Positions 1 to 8,335 of a DNA stretch of 64,000 nucleotides are shown here, one piece after another. Each line of letters starts with the position of its first letter. The first letter of the stretch is position 1. Source of the DNA: Phycicoccus sp. M110.8. GTDB taxonomy: Bacteria > Actinomycetota > Actinomycetes > Actinomycetales > Dermatophilaceae. The notes beneath the pieces were generated by a model. That model was not told the origin of the DNA. It searched no databases and was given only the letters and a program-made list of their open reading frames with translations. Both the position numbers and the translations under genes were made by a program. The stretch lies in contig NZ_JAWDIC010000001.1 of the NCBI RefSeq assembly GCF_032464895.1, forward strand, positions 372,001 to 436,000, written 5' to 3'.

Positions 1-403
1 CCAGCATCGACTCGCCGAGGTTGCCCTGGACCCCCAGGCGCGCCCGGGACGCCGCCACCCAGAACATCATCGCCATGATGGCGACGAGCACCACCAGCGC
101 ACCCACCAGCGTCGTCGTGGCATCGCGGTCGACGACCGTGACCAGGGCCGCGACGAGGATGGCGGAGTCGACCAGGGCCAGCCGCGCGGGAGGCAGGAAG
201 AGCCCCGCCAGCACGGCGACCGGGATGTAGGCGGAGAACGGGATGGCCGAGGGCCACCGCAGCATCGACCAGCACAGGACACCGGTCGCCACCAGGAGGA
301 CGAGGACCGTCCCGGCGTTGCCCCACCGCAACCACTGCGCCCGTCCCCGCTGGACCCGGGACGCGAGGGCTCGGCGTACGAGCAGCGTCCTGTCGACGTC
401 CAA
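1..403 (-). CDS. membrane protein, probable N-terminus of a SpoIIE/PP2C-type phosphatase (partial)
   Basis: The gene runs off the left edge; 134 residues are visible. I chose the TTG at 403 because GAAGGA lies about 9 bases upstream and no better start is in frame. The visible part has a short basic N-terminus, then about four hydrophobic segments, and ends in R-A-R-L-G-V-Q-G-N-L-G-E-S. That arrangement (four-helix membrane region followed by a charged linker) is what I associate with actinobacterial membrane-anchored PP2C/SpoIIE serine phosphatases of the RsbU type, which act on anti-sigma-factor antagonists. The catalytic domain itself is outside the window, so the assignment is inference. 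The competing reading frame on this strand (67-486) has Ser/Arg/Pro-rich composition and no membrane pattern, so I read it as a shadow. Confidence 0.5.
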   Translation of the reverse strand, partial: MDVDRTLLVRRALASRVQRGRAQWLRWGNAGTVLVLLVATGVLCWSMLRWPSAIPFSAYIPVAVLAGLFLPPARLALVDSAILVAALVTVVDRDATTTLVGALVVLVAIMAMMFWVAASRARLGVQGNLGESML

Positions 404-528
404 CGTGTGAGGTCCTTCGGCAAGGCGGGGGGCGGGAGCCCCGCTACGTCGCGGCACGGGTTCGGCCCCTCCCGATCCCTGCGCACACCCTAGTGGCGTG
501 CCCGGCGGTGCCGCGGCATTTCCACAGA

Positions 529-996
529 TCAGGGCAGGGGCGGGAGCGTCCCGGTGCTCTCGTACTCGCCGACCATCGCGATCCGCCGCTCGTGCCGCGG
601 AGCCTTCGAGAACGGCGTGGCGAGGAAGGTGCGGACCATGTCCTTGGCCTCCTCGACCGTGTTCATCCGGCCGCCGATGGAGATGACCTGCGCGTTGTTG
701 TGCTCCCGCGCCAGCTGGGCCAGCTCGGTGTTGTAGCACAGGGCGGCGCGGATGCCGGCGACCTTGTTGGCCGCCATCTGCTCACCGTTGCCCGAACCGC
801 CGAGCACCACGCCCAGCGACTCGGGGTCGGCCGCCACCGCCTCGGCCGCGCGGAGCACGAAGACCGGGTAGTCGTCCTCGGCGTCGTAGGAGTGGGCACC
901 GTGGTTGGTCACCTCGTGCCCCTCGGACTCCAGGAACGAGACGAGCTCGTTCAGCAGGTCGTATGCCGCGTGGTCGCCGCCGATGTGGACGCGCAT
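529..996 (-). CDS. rpiB: ribose-5-phosphate isomerase B
   Basis: Interconverts ribose 5-phosphate and ribulose 5-phosphate in the non-oxidative pentose phosphate pathway. The 155-residue product begins M-R-V-H-I-G-G-D-H-A-A-Y, the RpiB/LacAB N-terminal signature, and carries the G-G-S-G-N-G-E-Q loop whose Glu is the catalytic base in mycobacterial-type RpiB, then the N-N-A-Q-V-I-S-I-G-G-R core. Length matches the family. The ATG at 996 follows GGAGACC. It lies 8 bases after the DsbA-like gene on the same strand, so the two are probably one transcript, the same order as Rv2466c-Rv2465c in Mycobacterium tuberculosis. Confidence 0.95.
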   Translation of the reverse strand: MRVHIGGDHAAYDLLNELVSFLESEGHEVTNHGAHSYDAEDDYPVFVLRAAEAVAADPESLGVVLGGSGNGEQMAANKVAGIRAALCYNTELAQLAREHNNAQVISIGGRMNTVEEAKDMVRTFLATPFSKAPRHERRIAMVGEYESTGTLPPLP

Positions 997-1004
997 GGGG
1001 TCTC

Positions 1005-1634
1005 CTACTCGAAGATGGGGCCGACGGTTCGGCTGCGCTTCAGCTCGTAGAAGCCGGGGGTGCCGGCGACGAGCACGCAACCGTCCCACAGACGGCCGGC
1101 GGCCTCACCCTTCGGGGCCGGCGTGACGACCGGGCCGAAGAAGGCCTCGCCGTTGACCGCCACGACCGGGGTGCCCACGTCGTCGCCCACCAGGTCGATC
1201 GCCCGCTGGTGGCTGGCGCGCAGCTCGGCGTCGAAGTCGTCCTTGTCGGCGTACTCCGCGAGCTCGACCGGCAGCCCGACCTCCTCAAGGGCGGGGACGA
1301 TGACCTTGGCGAAGTCCTTCTCACCACCGAGGTGGATCCGCGTGCCCATCGCGTCGTAGAGAGGCTTGGTGACCTCCTCGCCGTGGAACTTGCGAGCAGC
1401 CATGACCACGCGGACCGGGCCCCAGCCCTTGTCCATCATCGCCCGGTACTCCTCGGGCAGGTCACGGCCCTCGTTGAGGACGGACAGGCTCATCACCGAC
1501 CAGGTCACGTCGACGGGGCGGACCTTCTCCACCTCCATCATCCAGCGGGAGGTCATCCACGCCCACGGACACAGGGGGTCGAACCAGAACTCGGCGGCGG
1601 AGCGGGTGGTCGAGACGTCGGTCGCAGCACTCAC
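1005..1634 (-). CDS. DsbA-family mycothiol-linked oxidoreductase (Rv2466c-like)
   Basis: A 209-residue thioredoxin-fold protein with the long alpha-helical insertion of the DsbA family. The active-site region reads F-W-F-D-P-L-C-P-W-A-W-M-T-S-R-W. Mycobacterial Rv2466c, a mycothiol-dependent reductase, has CPWC here, so this copy keeps the nucleophilic Cys but has Ala for the resolving Cys, giving a monothiol site that would depend on a low-molecular-weight thiol. The cis-Pro loop is T-P-V-V-A-V-N. The GTG start at 1634 sits 7 bases after CAGGAT, a plausible leaderless -10. It is divergent from pepN and upstream of rpiB. Confidence 0.85.
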   Translation of the reverse strand: MSAATDVSTTRSAAEFWFDPLCPWAWMTSRWMMEVEKVRPVDVTWSVMSLSVLNEGRDLPEEYRAMMDKGWGPVRVVMAARKFHGEEVTKPLYDAMGTRIHLGGEKDFAKVIVPALEEVGLPVELAEYADKDDFDAELRASHQRAIDLVGDDVGTPVVAVNGEAFFGPVVTPAPKGEAAGRLWDGCVLVAGTPGFYELKRSRTVGPIFE

Positions 1635-1762
1635 ACCCCCAATCCTGCCACTGGCCCCGCGCCCGGTCGCGCCGGGTGGCGCGACCCCGGGTGCGCCCTC
1701 CCGGGGTCGGTCGCCCGTGACAGGATGGGCCGACCCCTGGACACCCACCGCAGGAGCTGTTT

Positions 1763-4327
1763 GTGCCTGGCAAGAACCTGACCCGCGACGAGGCGGCCGA
1801 GCGCGCCGGCCTCGTGCAGGTCGACCACTACGACATCGCCCTCGACCTCACCACGTCCGAGACGACGTTCCGCAGCACGACGACGGTCACCTTCACGAGC
1901 ACCCGTCCGGGCGAGGGCACGTTCATCGACCTCATCGCACCCTCGGTCGAGGCGATCACCCTCAACGGCGAGTCGCTCGACCCGGCCACCCACTTCGACG
2001 GCCTGCGGGTCACGATCCCGACCACCGCGGAGCAGAACACGCTCACGGTCGACGCGACCGCGGCATACACGAACACGGGTGAGGGGCTGCACCGCCTGGT
2101 CGACCCCGTCGACGGCGAGGTCTACCTCTACTCCCAGTTCGAGGTGGCGGACTGCCGGCGCGTCTTCACCGTCTTCGAGCAGCCCGACCTCAAGGCGACC
2201 TACGGCTTCACCGTGACCGCCCCCGACCACTGGCAGGTCGTCTCCAACTCCCCCACCCCCGAGCCCACGCCGGTGCGCGAGGGTGCGGCCACCTGGGCGT
2301 TCGCCCCGACCGCGCGGATGTCCTGCTACATCACCGCGCTCGTGGCCGGCCCGTATGCCGTGGTGCGCGACGAGGCGCAGACGCGCAAGGGCACCGTGCC
2401 GCTGGGCATCTTCTGCCGCCGCTCGATGCTCGAGTTCCTCGACGCCGACAACGTCTTCGAGCTCACCAAGAAGGGCTTCGCCTTCTTCGAGGAGGAGTTC
2501 GACTGCGAGTACCCCTTCGAGAAGTACGACCAGCTCTTCACGCCCGAGTACAACATGGGCGCGATGGAGAACGCCGGCGCCGTCACCATCAGCGAGATCT
2601 ACGTCTTCCGCTCCAAGGTGACCGAGGCGATGGTCGAGCGCCGCGGCGTGACGATCCTGCACGAGCTCGCGCACATGTGGTTCGGCGACCTCGTCACCAT
2701 GAAGTGGTGGAACGACCTGTGGCTCAACGAGTCTTTCGCCGAGTGGGCGTCGACCACCTGCCAGGCCGAGGCCACCGAGTGGGAGAGCGCGTGGACCACC
2801 TTCGGCATCGCCGAGAAGGCCTGGGCCTACCGGCAGGACCAGCTGTCCTCGACGCACCCGATCGTGGCGCCGATCCGTGACCTGCAGGACGTCGAGGTCA
2901 ACTTCGACGGCATCACCTACGCCAAGGGCGCGTCGGTGCTCAAGCAGCTCGTCGCCTACGTCGGCCGCGAGCCGTTCCGCGACGGCCTGCGCGCGTACTT
3001 CGCCAAGCACGCGTGGGGCAACACCACGCTCGACGACCTGCTGTCCGAGCTCGAGGCCACCTCCGGCCGTGACCTCGGCGCCTGGTCCAAGCTCTGGCTC
3101 GAGACCGCCGGCGTCAACACCCTGCGCCCGGTCGTCGAGACCGACGACCAGGGCCTGCTGTCCTCGGTCGTCATCGAGCAGACCGCGGTCGAGGAGCACC
3201 CCACGCTGCGGCCACACCGCCTCGCCGTGGGCCTCTACGACGTCGACACCGCCGAGGACGGCACCACCAGCCTCGTGCGCACCCACCGGGTCGAGCTCGA
3301 CGTCGACGGCGAGAGCACCCCGGTGCCCGAGCTGGTCGGGCGCCCTGCGCCGGACCTGCTGCTCGTCAACGACGACGACCTGGCCTACGCCAAGATCCGC
3401 CTCGACGAGCGCTCGCTCGCCACGGCCCTGGCGCACACCCGGTCGTTCGCCGACAGCCTGCCGCGGGCCCTCGTGCTCGGCGCCGCCTGGGACATGACCC
3501 GCGACGCCGAGATGCCCGGGCGCGACTTCGTCGACCTGGTCCTCACCACGCTGTCCGGCGAGACGAACTCGACGATGCTGCGCACCCTGCTCGGGCAGCT
3601 GCGCACCACGCTGGAGATGTACGTGGCCCCCGACCACCGCGCCGAGGCCGTGTCCACCGCCTCCGCGCGGCTGCGCGCGCTCGCCGAGGCGGCGACGCCG
3701 GGCAGCGACGCGCAGCTGCAGCTGCTCACCACGTATGCCGGCGTGCAGCCCGGCGGGGACCACGCCCGCTGGCTGCGCGGCCTGTACGACGGCTCCGACG
3801 TGCTCGAGGGCCTGGCAGTCGACACCGACATGCGCTGGACCCTGCTGACGTCGCTCGCCTCGGTCGGCGCGGCCACCGAGGCGGAGGTCGACGCCGAGAA
3901 GGAGCGCGACAACACCGCGACCGGCCGCGAGCGCTGGGCCCGCGCCCTCGCCTCCATCCCCACCCCGGAGATGAAGGCGGCCGCCTGGCGGCGCGCGGTC
4001 GAGGAGGAGGGGCTGCCGAACTCGGTCATCGAGGCCATCGCCCTGGGCTTCACCACGGTCCACGACGTGTCGCTGCTCGAGCCGTACGTCGCGCGGTACC
4101 ACGAGATGCTCGACACGGTGGAGTCCAAGGGCTCGCACGCCATCGTCGAGATCCTGGTGACCGGCTTCTACCCGATGGTGCTCGCCAACCAGGAGCTGCA
4201 CGACGCCACCCAGAAGTGGCTCGACAGCCACCCGGACGCACCGGCGGCCCTGAGGCGCCTCGTCGTGGAGAACCGCGACCCCGTCGCGCGCGCCCTGCGC
4301 GCCCAGGCCCGGGACGCCGATGCTTGA
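1763..4327 (+). CDS. pepN: aminopeptidase N (M1 family)
   Basis: Cytosolic zinc aminopeptidase that removes N-terminal residues from peptides. The 854-residue product has the exopeptidase GAMEN motif at residues 266-270, the zinc motif HELAH at 300-304 and the third ligand Glu in N-E-S-F at about 323, followed by the long helical ERAP1-like C-terminal domain. Length is typical for actinobacterial PepN. The GTG at 1763 is preceded by CAGGAGCTGTTT, a good Shine-Dalgarno. The gene overlaps the MscS-like gene downstream by 8 bases, implying co-transcription. Order with rpiB, the DsbA-like gene, glbO and the glucosidase matches the mycobacterial Rv2465c-Rv2471 block. Confidence 0.97.
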   Translation: MPGKNLTRDEAAERAGLVQVDHYDIALDLTTSETTFRSTTTVTFTSTRPGEGTFIDLIAPSVEAITLNGESLDPATHFDGLRVTIPTTAEQNTLTVDATAAYTNTGEGLHRLVDPVDGEVYLYSQFEVADCRRVFTVFEQPDLKATYGFTVTAPDHWQVVSNSPTPEPTPVREGAATWAFAPTARMSCYITALVAGPYAVVRDEAQTRKGTVPLGIFCRRSMLEFLDADNVFELTKKGFAFFEEEFDCEYPFEKYDQLFTPEYNMGAMENAGAVTISEIYVFRSKVTEAMVERRGVTILHELAHMWFGDLVTMKWWNDLWLNESFAEWASTTCQAEATEWESAWTTFGIAEKAWAYRQDQLSSTHPIVAPIRDLQDVEVNFDGITYAKGASVLKQLVAYVGREPFRDGLRAYFAKHAWGNTTLDDLLSELEATSGRDLGAWSKLWLETAGVNTLRPVVETDDQGLLSSVVIEQTAVEEHPTLRPHRLAVGLYDVDTAEDGTTSLVRTHRVELDVDGESTPVPELVGRPAPDLLLVNDDDLAYAKIRLDERSLATALAHTRSFADSLPRALVLGAAWDMTRDAEMPGRDFVDLVLTTLSGETNSTMLRTLLGQLRTTLEMYVAPDHRAEAVSTASARLRALAEAATPGSDAQLQLLTTYAGVQPGGDHARWLRGLYDGSDVLEGLAVDTDMRWTLLTSLASVGAATEAEVDAEKERDNTATGRERWARALASIPTPEMKAAAWRRAVEEEGLPNSVIEAIALGFTTVHDVSLLEPYVARYHEMLDTVESKGSHAIVEILVTGFYPMVLANQELHDATQKWLDSHPDAPAALRRLVVENRDPVARALRAQARDADA

Positions 4328-5252
4328 TCACTTCGTGCAGGAGCTGGGCAAGCTGACCTGGCAGGGTGTCGCCGACTGGTTCCTCGGCGCCCCGCTCCAG
4401 ATCGTCGTCGTCGTCCTCATCGCCCTGCTCGCGCGCTGGGTGCTGCTGCGCTCGATCGGCCGGACCGTGCAGGTGACGCTCGCCCGGGCTGACGCCCGGC
4501 GCGAGCAGGAACCGGGCCGCGCTCGTCGCGCGATCGCCTCGGCCACGGGGACGGCGCACGAGCGGCACCGCCAGCGGACCCTGACGATGGGGTCGCTGTT
4601 GCGCAGCACGGTGACCTTCGTCATCGCGCTGATCACGATCCTGACCGTGATGGGGATCGTGGGCATCAACCTCGCCCCGATCCTGGCGACGGCCGGGGTC
4701 GGCGGGGTGGCGCTCGGCTTCGGAGCGCAGAGCCTGGTCAAGGACTTCCTGTCCGGGATCTTCATGATCCTCGAGGACCAGTACGGCGTCGGCGACGTCG
4801 TCGACACGGGTGAGGCCATCGGCACGGTCGAGGAGGTCTCGCTGCGCGTCACGCGGCTGCGCGACGGCCAGGGCGTCGTCTGGTACATCCGCAACGGGGA
4901 GATCGTCCGGATCGGCAACAAGAGCCAGGGCTGGTCGACGGCCGTCGTCGACCTCCCGGTCGCCTACAGCGAGAACCTCGAGAAGGTCATCCCGCTCATC
5001 CGCGACGTCGTGCACCGGCTCGACGAGGACGAGGCCTGGCAGGACAAGCTCCTCGAGGAGCCGCAGGTGGTGGGCGTCGAGTCGATCACCGGTTCGGTCG
5101 TCACCATCCGGGTGATCGCCAAGACCGCGCCCGAGCAGCAGTACGGCATCTCGCGCGAGATCCGCGAGCGGGTCAAGACGGCGTTCGACGAGAACGGCAT
5201 CAAGGCGCCGGTCATGACGCCGTTCGGCCCGGGCCCGGTGGGCGGCCGATGA
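4320..5252 (+). CDS. MscS-family small-conductance mechanosensitive channel
   Basis: A 310-residue inner-membrane channel that releases solutes on hypo-osmotic shock. An N-terminal hydrophobic helix (about residues 20-40) is followed by a basic cytosolic stretch, then two membrane segments and the MscS pore helix with the Gly/Ala pattern [12 protein letters not shown]. Next come the beta domain ([14 protein letters not shown]) and the C-terminal alpha/beta domain. It starts 8 bases inside pepN and ends in an ATGA overlap with glbO, so translation is probably coupled across the three genes. Mycobacterium tuberculosis does not have this gene at the same place, as far as I recall. Confidence 0.93.
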   Translation: MLDHFVQELGKLTWQGVADWFLGAPLQIVVVVLIALLARWVLLRSIGRTVQVTLARADARREQEPGRARRAIASATGTAHERHRQRTLTMGSLLRSTVTFVIALITILTVMGIVGINLAPILATAGVGGVALGFGAQSLVKDFLSGIFMILEDQYGVGDVVDTGEAIGTVEEVSLRVTRLRDGQGVVWYIRNGEIVRIGNKSQGWSTAVVDLPVAYSENLEKVIPLIRDVVHRLDEDEAWQDKLLEEPQVVGVESITGSVVTIRVIAKTAPEQQYGISREIRERVKTAFDENGIKAPVMTPFGPGPVGGR

Positions 5253-5671
5253 GCGCCACGACGCCCGGCGGACCCGGCACGCCGGGCCGGCCGACGAGCT
5301 TCTACGACCAGGTGGGCGGGCACGAGACGTTCCGCCGGCTGGTGCACGAGTTCTACCGCGGCGTGGCCCAGGACGAGCCGCTCAAGGCGCTCTACCCGGA
5401 GGAGGACCTCGGCCCGGCCGAGGACCGGCTCCGCATGTTCCTCGAGCAGTACTGGGGCGGCCCGACGACGTACTCCGAGCAGCGCGGCCACCCCCGCCTG
5501 CGGATGCGGCACCACCCCTTCAAGGTCACGCCCGCCCAGCGCGACCGGTGGCTGCACCACATGATGGCGGCGGTGGACACGCTCGACCTCGCGCCGGCCG
5601 ACGACCTGCTCCTGCGCGACTACCTCGAGCGCGCCGCGCACTCGCTGGTGAACTCGCTCGACGACGAGTAG
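5249..5671 (+). CDS. glbO: group II truncated haemoglobin
   Basis: A 140-residue 2-on-2 globin of the GlbO type, which binds O2 at high affinity and is linked to respiration and redox protection in mycobacteria. Visible hallmarks are F-Y-D-Q-V-G-G near the N-terminus, the E-helix/CD1 Tyr-Pro segment, Q-Y-W-G-G-P, the proximal His in the R-M-R-H-H-P-F segment and the G8 Trp in R-D-R-W-L-H-H-M. The first 15 residues are Gly/Pro-rich and probably disordered. The ATG overlaps the mscS-like stop (ATGA). The gene between pepN and an alpha-glucosidase is the expected actinobacterial location of glbO. Confidence 0.95.
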   Translation: MSATTPGGPGTPGRPTSFYDQVGGHETFRRLVHEFYRGVAQDEPLKALYPEEDLGPAEDRLRMFLEQYWGGPTTYSEQRGHPRLRMRHHPFKVTPAQRDRWLHHMMAAVDTLDLAPADDLLLRDYLERAAHSLVNSLDDE

Positions 5672-5690
5672 ACGCGCAGGCCGCAGCCGC

Positions 5691-5709
5691 GTGACCGGCA
5701 TACGGTCAC
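5691..5709. promoter_or_regulatory. inverted repeat upstream of alpha-glucosidase
   Basis: A perfect inverted repeat, GTGACCG (5691-5697) and CGGTCAC (5703-5709), with loop GCATA. It lies between glbO and the glucosidase start at 5760 and contains one copy of the window-wide CGGCATAC octamer. It could be an operator for the glucosidase or a weak glbO terminator; there is no T-tract. Confidence 0.4.
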
Positions 5710-5759
5710 CGGCGGGGTGGATTTCGTCCGGTGGCACCCATGCGGGAGCATGGTCCCCC

Positions 5760-7463
5760 GTGACTGACACGCTCTCCACGGACCTCGTCCACCCCGCCGA
5801 CTCCGCCGACGCCGCCTGGTGGCGGCACGCGGTCATCTACCAGATCTACCCCCGGTCGTGGGCCGACTCCGACGGTGACGGCGTGGGCGACCTCCCCGGC
5901 GTGACCGCCCGCCTGGAGCACCTGCGCGACCTCGGCGTCGACGCCGTCTGGTTCAGCCCCTTCTACACCTCCCCCCAGGCCGACGCCGGCTACGACGTCG
6001 CCGACTACCGCGACATCGACCGGCTCTTCGGGACCCTCGAGGACGCCGACGCGATGGTGGCGCGTGCCCACGAGCTCGGCCTCAAGGTCATCGTCGACCT
6101 CGTCCCCAACCACACCAGCGACGAGCACGTGTGGTTCCAGGAGGCCCTCGCCTCGGCCCCGGGCTCGCGCGAGCGCAACCGCTACATCTTCCGCGACGGC
6201 CGCGGCCCGGGCGGCGACGAGCCGCCGAACGACTGGCACTCCGTCTTCGGCGGTGCCGGCTGGACCCGCGTCACCGAGGCCGACGGCACGCCCGGCCAGT
6301 GGTACCTGCACCTGTTCGACTCCAAGCAGCCCGACCTCAACTGGGACAACGACGAGGTCCACGCCGAGTTCGAGTCGATCCTGCGCTTCTGGCTCGACCG
6401 CGGCATCGACGGCTTCCGCGTCGACGTCGCCCACGGGCTCATCAAGGAGCCTGGGCTGCCCGACTACGACGCCGAGCTGCACATCCTCGACGGCGAGCTC
6501 AAGCCCGGTGCGCCCAAGCCCCCCATGTGGGACCAGGAGGGCGTGCACGAGGTCTACCGCGCCTGGCGCAAGATCCTCGACGGATACGGCGAGCCCGACC
6601 GCATCCTGTGCGCCGAGGCCTGGGTGCGGCCGCAGGAGCGCGCCGTCCGCTACGTCCGCCCGGACGAGATGCACCAGACGTTCAACTTCGACTTCCTGCA
6701 GTCGCAGTGGCGGGCGGCCGACCTGCGCGCCGTCATCGACACCTCGCTCGCGGCCGCCGACTCGGTCGGTGCCCCGAGCACCTGGGTCCTGTCGAACCAC
6801 GACACCGTCCGGCACGCCTCGCGCCTCGGCCTGCCCGTCGGCGAGCGCCGTCCCAACGGCATCAGCGCCGCCGACCCGCAGCCCGACCGCGAGCTCGGCC
6901 TGCGCCGGGCCCGCGCCGCGTCGACGCTGATGCTGGCCCTGCCGGGCAGCGCCTACGTCTACCAGGGCGAGGAGCTCGGGCTGCCGGACTCCACCGACAT
7001 GCCGGCCGAGTTCCGCCAGGACCCGACGTTCATCCGCACGCAGGGCAAGGAGATCGGTCGCGACGGCTGCCGGGTGCCGATCCCGTGGGTCAAGGACGCG
7101 CCGTCGTTCGGCTTCGGGCCCTCGGACGCGACCTGGCTGCCGCAGCCCGCGGTCTACGGCGAGTACGCCGTCGACCAGCAGGTCGGTGTCGAGGGCTCGA
7201 CGCTGGAGCTGTACCGCGACCTGCTGCGCGTCCGCCGCGAGCGCGAGCTCGGCACCGGCGGCCTCGCCGAGCTGGCCGGCTACGGCGACGACGTCGTGGC
7301 GCTCGTCAACACGGGCCAGGGCCAGAGCACCCTGGTCCTGGCCAACTTGGGCACCGAGCCGGTTGCCCTCCCCGAGGGGTCCACGGTCCTCGTCGCGTCG
7401 GGTCCGCTGACCGACGACGGCCTCGTGCCGCTCGACACCACGGTCTGGGCCACCACCGCCTGA
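5760..7463 (+). CDS. aglA: alpha-glucosidase, GH13 family (AglA-like)
   Basis: Cytosolic glycoside hydrolase releasing glucose from short alpha-glucosides. The 567-residue protein has the GH13 set in order: A-V-I-Y-Q-I-Y-P-R-S-W at the N-terminus, D-L-V-P-N-H-T, G-F-R-V-D-V-A with nucleophile Asp at about 222, C-A-E-A-W with acid/base Glu at about 286, and S-N-H-D-T with the third acid at about 348. Length and motifs fit oligo-1,6-/alpha-1,4-glucosidases rather than trehalose synthase. The GTG at 5760 follows GGGAG about 13 bases upstream; the longer in-frame start at 5691 lacks such support. It corresponds in position to Rv2471. Confidence 0.92.
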   Translation: MTDTLSTDLVHPADSADAAWWRHAVIYQIYPRSWADSDGDGVGDLPGVTARLEHLRDLGVDAVWFSPFYTSPQADAGYDVADYRDIDRLFGTLEDADAMVARAHELGLKVIVDLVPNHTSDEHVWFQEALASAPGSRERNRYIFRDGRGPGGDEPPNDWHSVFGGAGWTRVTEADGTPGQWYLHLFDSKQPDLNWDNDEVHAEFESILRFWLDRGIDGFRVDVAHGLIKEPGLPDYDAELHILDGELKPGAPKPPMWDQEGVHEVYRAWRKILDGYGEPDRILCAEAWVRPQERAVRYVRPDEMHQTFNFDFLQSQWRAADLRAVIDTSLAAADSVGAPSTWVLSNHDTVRHASRLGLPVGERRPNGISAADPQPDRELGLRRARAASTLMLALPGSAYVYQGEELGLPDSTDMPAEFRQDPTFIRTQGKEIGRDGCRVPIPWVKDAPSFGFGPSDATWLPQPAVYGEYAVDQQVGVEGSTLELYRDLLRVRRERELGTGGLAELAGYGDDVVALVNTGQGQSTLVLANLGTEPVALPEGSTVLVASGPLTDDGLVPLDTTVWATTA

Positions 7464-7540
7464 GCCGCGAGGAGTGGCGAGCCCGGACCGACGGGACCAC
7501 CCGACGGGACCGGCGGCGGCTCGCACGGCAGACTGACGCC

Positions 7541-8335
7541 GTGCGACCCGCCGACTTCGCCTACTTCGACGCCCCGACCCCGATCGGCCTGGCCCACCGG
7601 GGCGGCGCGAAGCTGGCGGACAACGTGCACCTCGAGAACTCCCTCGCGGCGTTCCGGCGTGCGGTGGACCTCGGGTACCGCTACCTCGAGACCGACGTCC
7701 ACGCCACCAGCGACGGGGTCCTGCTGGCCTTCCACGACGCGGTCCTCGACCGGGTCACCGACATGGCGGGCCGGATCGCCGACCTCCCCTGGTCCATGGT
7801 GCGCTCGGCACGGATCAACGGCACCGAGCCCATCCCGCTGCTGTCGGACCTGCTCGAGGAGCTGCCCTCGGCACGCCTCAACATCGACGTCAAGGCGCCG
7901 GGCGCCGTCGCACCCCTTGCCGAGGTGATCGCCCGCCACGACGCGGTGGACCGCGTCTGCGTCGGGTCCTTCTCCGACCGCCGGCTGCGCGCGGTGCGCC
8001 GGCTGCTCGGGCCGGGGCTGGCGACCTCGGCGGGTCCTGCGGAGGTCGCCGCGATGCGCTTCGCCCCCGGCCGCGTGGCGCAGTGGCTGCGCTCCCCTGC
8101 CGCCGCGCTCCAGGTCCCCACCGCCCACGTGGTCGGCGGCCGCACGGTCGAGCTGGTCACCCCCGAGCTGCTCGAGCGCGCCCACGCCATGGGCAAGCAC
8201 GTGCACGTGTGGACCGTCGACGATGGGCAGGAGATGCACCGGCTGCTCGACCTCGGCGTCGACGGGATCGTCTCCGACCGCATCGACACCCTTGCCGCGG
8301 TGCTGGCCGAGCGCGGCGTACCGTTGAGCGGGTGA
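7541..8335 (+). CDS. glycerophosphodiester phosphodiesterase
   Basis: Hydrolyses glycerophosphodiesters to sn-glycerol 3-phosphate and an alcohol, recycling phospholipid head groups. The 264-residue product shows the GDPD barrel motifs: L-A-H-R-G-G, E-N-S, Y-L-E-T-D-V, F-H-D, then N-I-D-V-K and V-W-T-V-D near the end. No signal peptide is evident, so it is probably cytosolic. The GTG at 7541 is 6 bases after CAGACT, a plausible leaderless -10. It overlaps the MFS gene by 4 bases (GTGA), suggesting a two-gene transcript. Confidence 0.92.
   Translation: MRPADFAYFDAPTPIGLAHRGGAKLADNVHLENSLAAFRRAVDLGYRYLETDVHATSDGVLLAFHDAVLDRVTDMAGRIADLPWSMVRSARINGTEPIPLLSDLLEELPSARLNIDVKAPGAVAPLAEVIARHDAVDRVCVGSFSDRRLRAVRRLLGPGLATSAGPAEVAAMRFAPGRVAQWLRSPAAALQVPTAHVVGGRTVELVTPELLERAHAMGKHVHVWTVDDGQEMHRLLDLGVDGIVSDRIDTLAAVLAERGVPLSG

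Noticed and set aside
67-486. A 139-codon minus-strand frame at the left edge
   Set aside because: It is one frame off the hydrophobic frame that has a ribosome site, and reads as Ser/Arg/Pro-rich nonsense.
1631-4231. An 866-codon open frame opposite pepN
   Set aside because: High-GC codon bias keeps the complementary frame open; composition is Gly/Arg/Val/His-rich with no domain, and pepN motifs are complete.
5706-7526. A 606-codon frame opposite the glucosidase
   Set aside because: Same artefact; all GH13 catalytic residues are on the plus strand.
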